NCBI RefSeq assembly: GCF_014205015.1
Contig: NZ_JACHMO010000001.1
Coordinates: forward strand, 8,122,001-8,186,000
Source of the DNA: Saccharothrix ecbatanensis
Lineage (GTDB): Bacteria > Actinomycetota > Actinomycetes > Mycobacteriales > Pseudonocardiaceae
DNA: 64,000 nt
Reading direction: 5' to 3'
Shown: positions 59,758-64,000 of the stretch, one piece after another
How positions within the stretch are numbered: position 1 is the stretch's first letter
Layout of the letters: every line of letters begins with the position of its first letter
Notes under the pieces: generated by a model
Databases searched by the model: none
What the model was told of the DNA's origin: nothing
The model's input: only the letters and a program-made list of their open reading frames with translations
Made by a program: the position numbers and the translations under genes

Positions 59758-61716
59758 GTGGAGCTGGCCGAGTCGCTGCTGGCGTGGCTGCACGACTTGT
59801 TCGGTGTGCCCCTCTGCCCCGGCGACTGGGCCTGGACGGCGACCGCGTTCGGCGCCCTGATCGGCGTGCTGCCGACGGTCGCCGCGCTGCTGGCGATCAC
59901 CGTCCGGCGGGTGGTCGGCAACTCCTACGGCCCGGTCACCGGCGCGATCTTCGCCGTGCTCGGCGTGGTGAGCACGCTGGTGGTGCCGTGGATGGCGTTC
60001 TCGGCCACGTTCAAGCTGCTCCGAGGCCGCGGCCTGCCGGGCACGGGCTCGCTGGACTCCGCGCCGTGCCTGGCGTTCACCCAGTTCGACTACCTGGTCA
60101 AGGCGCCGCCGTTCGTGGAGGCGATTACCGGTCGGGACCTGGAGTACGTGATCGCGGCCGGTGCGACGGCGGCCCTGGCGCTGCTGTGCCTGCTGTTCGT
60201 GATGCTCCAGGCGGGTTCGGCGTTCCGGCTGGGCCCGAGCTGGCCGCGCCGGGTGTTCTGGCCGCCGTTCGTGGTGCTGCTGGTGTCCACGTCGGCACTG
60301 CCGGTCACGCTGGTGGGCCACCTGCTGCTCGGGTTCTTTCCGATCTCGTTGCTGGGCTCCCTCGTGGTGCGGGTTTTCGGGTTGACTACCGCCATGCTGA
60401 ACCGCCCCGGTCGCGATCGCGGGAACCAGAGCCCGCAACCCGCGGTGTCGAGAACGCCGCCGCCGCAGCAGCCGTCCCCCCAGTCGAAGCCGCAGTCCCA
60501 CCAGCCGCAGTCCCACCAGCACCAGTCCCAGCCCCATCAGCAGCAGCCGCACCAGCCTTCGCAGGGGCAGCCACCCCCGTACAAGGTGGAGAAGCCGCCG
60601 CCCTACCAGCCCGCGCACATCCCCCCGTACCAGCCGATCCCGCCCTACCGGCCGACCCCGCCGCAGCGGCACTACCCGCCGACGCGGGTCGCCGACGTGC
60701 CGGTGGAAGCGCCCAAGCCGACCCGCGTGGAACAGCCCGCGCCGCTCGCCGACACCCCCGGCCCGCTGCCGTTCGGGCCGGGCGGCACAGGGGGCAGCGG
60801 CACCGGCGGGGCGACGAGCGCGCAGAAGGCCGCGTCGGACTCCGGCACGGTGTGGAACCCGGCCGGTGGACGGTTCCGGCGGATCCGTCAGCTCGGACGC
60901 GGTGGGTTCGGCACGGTGTGGCTGGCGGTGGACGAGCAGCTGGCCCGCACGGTCGCGGTGAAGCTCGCGCACGCCCCGGACAACGAGACCGAGCAGCGCA
61001 TGGTGCGTGAAGCGCGCGCTCTGGCCGCCGTGCGGCACCCGAACTGCGTGCGGGTGTTCGACATCGTCCAAGACCCGGACGGCCTGGCGATCATCATGGA
61101 GTACATCGACGGCCAGCCGCTGTCCGACGTGGTGCTCAAGAACGGCATGCTCGCCGACACGCTCGCCGCCAGGCTCTGGGTGAACATGGCCGACGCGCTG
61201 GCCGCCGCGCACGAGCAGGGCGTCCTGCACCGGGACGTGAAGCCGTCCAACGTCATCGTCGACACCCAGGGCACCGCGCACCTGATCGACTTCGGCATCG
61301 CCCGGTCGAAGGGCGACAGCACGCTCACGGCCACCGGGATGATGGTCGGCACGCCGGACTTCCTCGCCCCGGAAACCGCGCGCGGCGAGGCGGCGAGCCC
61401 GGCGTCGGACGCCTGGCAGTTGGCCGCCACGGTCAGCTACGCCCTCACCGGCCACCCGCCGCGCGGGTCGCGGGAGAACCCGATCTCGTCGCTGATGGCC
61501 GCCGCGCAGGGCGAGCCGTGCGTGAAGCTGCCCCAGCACAGCGCCCACTCCCGGCTGCTCACCACCGCGTTGGACCCCGACCCGGCCAAGCGGCCGACGT
61601 TGGCCGCGATCCGGAACGAGCTGAGCGGTTGGCTGTCGCAGGCCGGGTTGAGCAAGGAAGGCCCGGTCACGAGGATGATCGACCGACCGGAACCGCCGAC
61701 GCGCCCCGTGCGCTGA
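59758..61716 (+). CDS. Ser/Thr protein kinase with N-terminal membrane domain
   Basis: A 652-residue kinase with an inverted layout. Four membrane helices fill residues ~20-215 (WTATAFGALIGVLPTVAALLA; GAIFAVLGVVSTLVVPWMAF; VIAAGATAALALLCLLFVML; FVVLLVSTSALPVTLVGHLL). A disordered Pro/Gln/His linker rich in PPPY-like motifs spans ~220-360. The kinase domain comes last: LGRGGFGTVWLAVD, VAVKLA, LHRDVKPSNVIV, LIDFGIA and GTPDFLAPE. Common actinobacterial kinases have the kinase first. GTG 59758 is chosen for spacing to AAGGGG; GTG 59746 and 59749 are possible. Confidence 0.87.
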   Translation: MELAESLLAWLHDLFGVPLCPGDWAWTATAFGALIGVLPTVAALLAITVRRVVGNSYGPVTGAIFAVLGVVSTLVVPWMAFSATFKLLRGRGLPGTGSLDSAPCLAFTQFDYLVKAPPFVEAITGRDLEYVIAAGATAALALLCLLFVMLQAGSAFRLGPSWPRRVFWPPFVVLLVSTSALPVTLVGHLLLGFFPISLLGSLVVRVFGLTTAMLNRPGRDRGNQSPQPAVSRTPPPQQPSPQSKPQSHQPQSHQHQSQPHQQQPHQPSQGQPPPYKVEKPPPYQPAHIPPYQPIPPYRPTPPQRHYPPTRVADVPVEAPKPTRVEQPAPLADTPGPLPFGPGGTGGSGTGGATSAQKAASDSGTVWNPAGGRFRRIRQLGRGGFGTVWLAVDEQLARTVAVKLAHAPDNETEQRMVREARALAAVRHPNCVRVFDIVQDPDGLAIIMEYIDGQPLSDVVLKNGMLADTLAARLWVNMADALAAAHEQGVLHRDVKPSNVIVDTQGTAHLIDFGIARSKGDSTLTATGMMVGTPDFLAPETARGEAASPASDAWQLAATVSYALTGHPPRGSRENPISSLMAAAQGEPCVKLPQHSAHSRLLTTALDPDPAKRPTLAAIRNELSGWLSQAGLSKEGPVTRMIDRPEPPTRPVR

Positions 61717-61755
61717 GTTCTGCGGCGCTGAGTTCTGCGGCGCTGAGTTCTGCGG
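61711..61755. repeat. Three tandem 15-bp repeats over the kinase stop codon
   Basis: CGCTGAGTTCTGCGG occurs three times in a row. The stop codon lies in the first unit. This is probably a recent slippage expansion; later bases repeat TGCGGCG words. Confidence 0.75.
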
Positions 61756-61810
61756 CGACGGGTCCGAAGGCGGCGGGTTTTGCGGCGGCGGGCCGGTCCG
61801 CCGCCGTTCG

Positions 61811-62215
61811 TCACCCCATCAGGGGCAGCTTGCGGGTCAGCCTGCTCACCTCGGCACGCGGGCCGTAGAGGGCGACGGCGACGAACTCCGGGTCCTCGGT
61901 CCGCGACAGGGCTTCGAGGTATTCGGGGTAGGTGCGGGACCGGCGGGCGACCTCGGTGAACCCGATCTTCAGCACGCCGTCCGCGCGGTGCAGGGCTTTG
62001 AGCGTGTCGGCGGACGCGGTCAGCACCGGCACCGGGTGGGTGTTCAGGCCGAGGTGGACGGCGCCGTCGGCGTCCTTGGCGTCATCGCCGAGCAGGTCGG
62101 GCAGGCGGGCGCCGAGGGTGAGGCCGAGGACGACGGCGGCGTTGGCGGCGAGGTTGGGCGGCAGGTCGTCGCGCAGGATCAGGGCCAGTTTGGTGGGCAG
62201 CACGATCGGATCCAT
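61811..62215 (-). CDS. DUF2000 family protein
   Basis: A 134-residue protein starting MDPIVLPTKLALILRDDLPPNLAANAAVVLG, with HPVPVLTASADTLKALHRA and FVAVALYGPRAEVSRLTRKLPL, the pattern of DUF2000 (a small alpha/beta fold of unknown function). The frame is open further upstream (ATG 62248, ATG 62299), but the family start fits ATG 62215. It is divergent from an Lrp-type regulator. The intervening GTGGA-5-TCCAC repeat could be its site. Confidence 0.75.
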   Translation of the reverse strand: MDPIVLPTKLALILRDDLPPNLAANAAVVLGLTLGARLPDLLGDDAKDADGAVHLGLNTHPVPVLTASADTLKALHRADGVLKIGFTEVARRSRTYPEYLEALSRTEDPEFVAVALYGPRAEVSRLTRKLPLMG

Positions 62216-62308
62216 TTCGTTCGGTGGAATAGGTCCACACTTATCCATCTGAACGATGTGGTCCAGCATCTCCGAACTTCGTTCGGCGTGGTCTGCCATG
62301 ATCGAGAG

Positions 62309-62767
62309 GTGGACGAACTTGATTCGGCGATCGTCGGGAATCTGCAACTGGATGCGCGGCTGACCAACCGCGAGCTGGCCAGGCGTCTGGGCGTGGCGCC
62401 GTCGACGTGCCTGGAACGCGTGCGCGCCCTACGCGAGCGAGGCGTGATCAAGGGCTACCACGCGAACGTGGACCTGGCCGCCCTGAACCGCCCGGTCCAG
62501 GCCTTCGTAGCCGCCCGCCTGCGCCCGATGAGCCGCGTGGTGATCGACAACTTCAAGGCGGCCATCGGCGCCCTCCCCGAAGTGACCGCGATGTACGTGG
62601 TGGCGGGCGACGACGACTTCCTCATCCACTTGGCCGTGCAGGACCTGGAACACCTGCACGCCTTCCTCATCGACCGCCTGAGCGAACGCCGTGAGGTCAT
62701 CAGCTTCCGCAGCTCGGTGATCTACGAGAGCATCCGAAATCCCGTGCTCACCGAGCTGCCGGGCTGA
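62309..62767 (+). CDS. Lrp/AsnC-family transcriptional regulator
   Basis: A 152-residue regulator: LDSAIVGNLQLDARLTNRELA, HTH recognition part LGVAPSTCLERVRALRERGVI, then a RAM ligand domain (VTAMYVVAGDDDFLIHLAV). GTG 62309 is chosen by family alignment; a CATGAT box six bases upstream suggests a leaderless transcript. Amino-acid-responsive control of the divergent DUF2000 gene is likely. Confidence 0.88.
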   Translation: MDELDSAIVGNLQLDARLTNRELARRLGVAPSTCLERVRALRERGVIKGYHANVDLAALNRPVQAFVAARLRPMSRVVIDNFKAAIGALPEVTAMYVVAGDDDFLIHLAVQDLEHLHAFLIDRLSERREVISFRSSVIYESIRNPVLTELPG

Positions 62768-62890
62768 ACTCGTGGAACTACACCCGGCTGCGCCGAACGG
62801 GTGGATGAGGGCTGCGCAGGTAACAAGTCCTCCCTCGTTGCCGAACTACGGCTTGATTCGTTTTAACAGAACCGTCAGCGAGGTGGCTTG

Positions 62891-64000
62891 GTGTCGTCCG
62901 AGGAAAGCTGGCACGCGGCGCGGTTGATTCCCACGTCGGGCATCAACGGCGCGGATGAACAAGAACGTCGGGCGACCTCCGCATTGCTGGCGGTGATGTC
63001 CGCCGTGCGCGAATTCGGCCGAGCTCTGACGCAGCCGCTGGGCGCGCCCGCCGCATCGGTGCAGACGTTCATCGAGGTGCCGTTCGAACTTGACGGCCGC
63101 AAGCTCATCCCCGACGGATTGATCCGGGTGGTGCGCGGGCAGCGTTCGTGGACCGCGTTGGTCGAAGTGAAGACCGGTGCGAACGAATTGCAGGCCGAAC
63201 AGCTCGACAACTACCTGGACGTCGCCCGGGACCGCGGTTTCGACGCGGTGATCACCATCTCGAACGAGATCCCGGCGCTCCCGGGCCAGCACCCGACGGC
63301 GGTCGACCGGCGGAAGCTGAAGAAGGTCGCCCTGCACCACTGGTCGTGGACCGAGGTGCTGTGCGAAGCCGTGATGCAGAAGGAGCACCGGGGCGTGGCG
63401 GACGCCGACCAGGCCTGGATCCTCGGCGAGCTGATCCGGTACCTGGAACACCCGCGATCAGGCGCGATGGCGTTCGAGGACATGGGTGCGGCGTGGGTTC
63501 CGCTGCGGGAGTCCATCCAGGCCGGGACGCTGCGCGCGACCGACAAGACCGCCCCTGAAGTCGCGTTGCGCTTCGACGCGCTGGTGCGGTTCGCGTGCCT
63601 CCAGCTCGGTCGCAGGCTGGGCGCGGAGGTGATGCCGGCGCTGACCCGGAAGGAGCTCGCCGAGCCGCAGACGCGGGTCGCCAAGCAGGTCGGCCAGCTC
63701 GTCGCCGAGGGGCGGTTGACCGCGGGCATCCACATTCCCGGCACGGTCGGTGTGCTCCAGGTGACGGCGGACCTGCGCGCCGGACAGGTCGCGTGCCACG
63801 TCGACCTGGACGGGCCACGGGAAGGCAGGCCCACGACCCGCGTCAACTGGCTGGTGCGGCAGTTGAAGGACGCGCCGGACACCGTTCGCCTGGAGGCTTT
63901 CGCATTGCACGGCCGAGGCGCGGGCGCATCGGAACTGATGCGCACCGTCAAGGAGAACCCGATGGTTCTGGTGGTGGACCCCGCGAAGGAGATCCGCGGA
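62891..64000 (+). CDS. Predicted PD-(D/E)XK nuclease-fold protein, 3'-truncated by window end
   Basis: An open frame of 370 codons without a stop. GTG 62891 follows GAGGTGG. N-terminal region SSEESWHAARLIPTSGING leads to a nuclease-like core: LIPDGLIRVV, then LVEVKTGANELQAEQLDNYL and FDAVITISNE, fitting Pro-Asp...Glu-x-Lys with a following helix. The later part (VALRFDALVRFACLQLGRRLG, then GIHIPGTVGVLQVTADLRAGQVACHVDLDGPREGRP) is alpha/beta and unrecognised. Restriction, repair or stress roles are possible. The preceding 120 bases hold no other feature. Confidence 0.7.
   Translation, partial: MSSEESWHAARLIPTSGINGADEQERRATSALLAVMSAVREFGRALTQPLGAPAASVQTFIEVPFELDGRKLIPDGLIRVVRGQRSWTALVEVKTGANELQAEQLDNYLDVARDRGFDAVITISNEIPALPGQHPTAVDRRKLKKVALHHWSWTEVLCEAVMQKEHRGVADADQAWILGELIRYLEHPRSGAMAFEDMGAAWVPLRESIQAGTLRATDKTAPEVALRFDALVRFACLQLGRRLGAEVMPALTRKELAEPQTRVAKQVGQLVAEGRLTAGIHIPGTVGVLQVTADLRAGQVACHVDLDGPREGRPTTRVNWLVRQLKDAPDTVRLEAFALHGRGAGASELMRTVKENPMVLVVDPAKEIRG

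Overview
The window is a 64 kb piece of a high-G+C actinobacterial chromosome. The reading frames have strong G/C third positions, many GTG starts, short ATGA/GTGA overlaps and several starts that look leaderless. A PknG-GlnX-GlnH locus, a Glp/GlpR pair, paired XRE and DUF397 genes, MprAB-like regulators and DddA-like toxins together point to the Pseudonocardiales (Saccharothrix, Lentzea or Actinosynnema-like). The genus is inferred, not proven. I see no transposase, integrase, CRISPR array, rRNA or plasmid origin. There is one tRNA, tRNA-Ala(CGC).

Layout. 0-12.6 kb holds mixed housekeeping and secreted functions: the end of an FkbM methyltransferase, a secreted penicillin-acylase-family hydrolase with a C-terminal F5/8 domain, a Tat-exported amidase, an orphan NarL-type regulator, a TPR-GGDEF protein, a BluB-like enzyme, a MerR-PP2C fusion, a histidine phosphatase, an EthD/3-hydroxyacyl-CoA dehydrogenase pair, an Eis-like acetyltransferase and a TRIC-type channel. 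12.6-14.8 kb is an MprAB-like two-component system, followed by an elaborate inverted repeat array. 14.97-22.3 kb is a galactoside module: a carbohydrate ABC importer without its ATPase, divergent from a GH42 beta-galactosidase, a DeoR regulator and galT. At 22.4 kb lies a membrane-anchored HtrA protease whose upstream direct repeat matches the one before the MprA-like gene.

24.4-27.8 kb is a compact accessory segment bounded by two near-identical 35-bp direct repeats. It carries an Imm1 immunity gene, a frameshifted DddA-like deaminase toxin, a DUF397/XRE regulatory pair and two small unknown genes. 27.8-35.2 kb is a tightly overlapping set: membrane protein, molybdopterin oxidoreductase, methyltransferase, two glycosyltransferase-like genes, a multi-pass membrane protein, a second two-component system and a zinc-ribbon-containing epimerase. 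It looks like one uncharacterised envelope or glycolipid pathway. 35.3-44.1 kb holds MoaB, MscL, an ECF sigma factor, FmdB, 5-formyl-THF cyclo-ligase and the galU-glp-rimJ-glpR group, ending in tRNA-Ala.

44.4-53.3 kb is an expanded PknG signalling locus: a coiled-coil protein, PknG, a PP2C phosphatase, a VWA protein and an FHA protein in one overlapping operon, convergent with glnX-glnH. 53.4 kb encodes an EndoQ-like nuclease fused to a UvrD helicase. 56.4-64 kb has a VOC protein, a secreted S1 protease with a chitin-binding-type domain, an SDR/TetR divergent pair, a kinase whose membrane domain is N-terminal, a DUF2000/Lrp divergent pair and a gene with a PD-(D/E)XK motif that runs off the window end.
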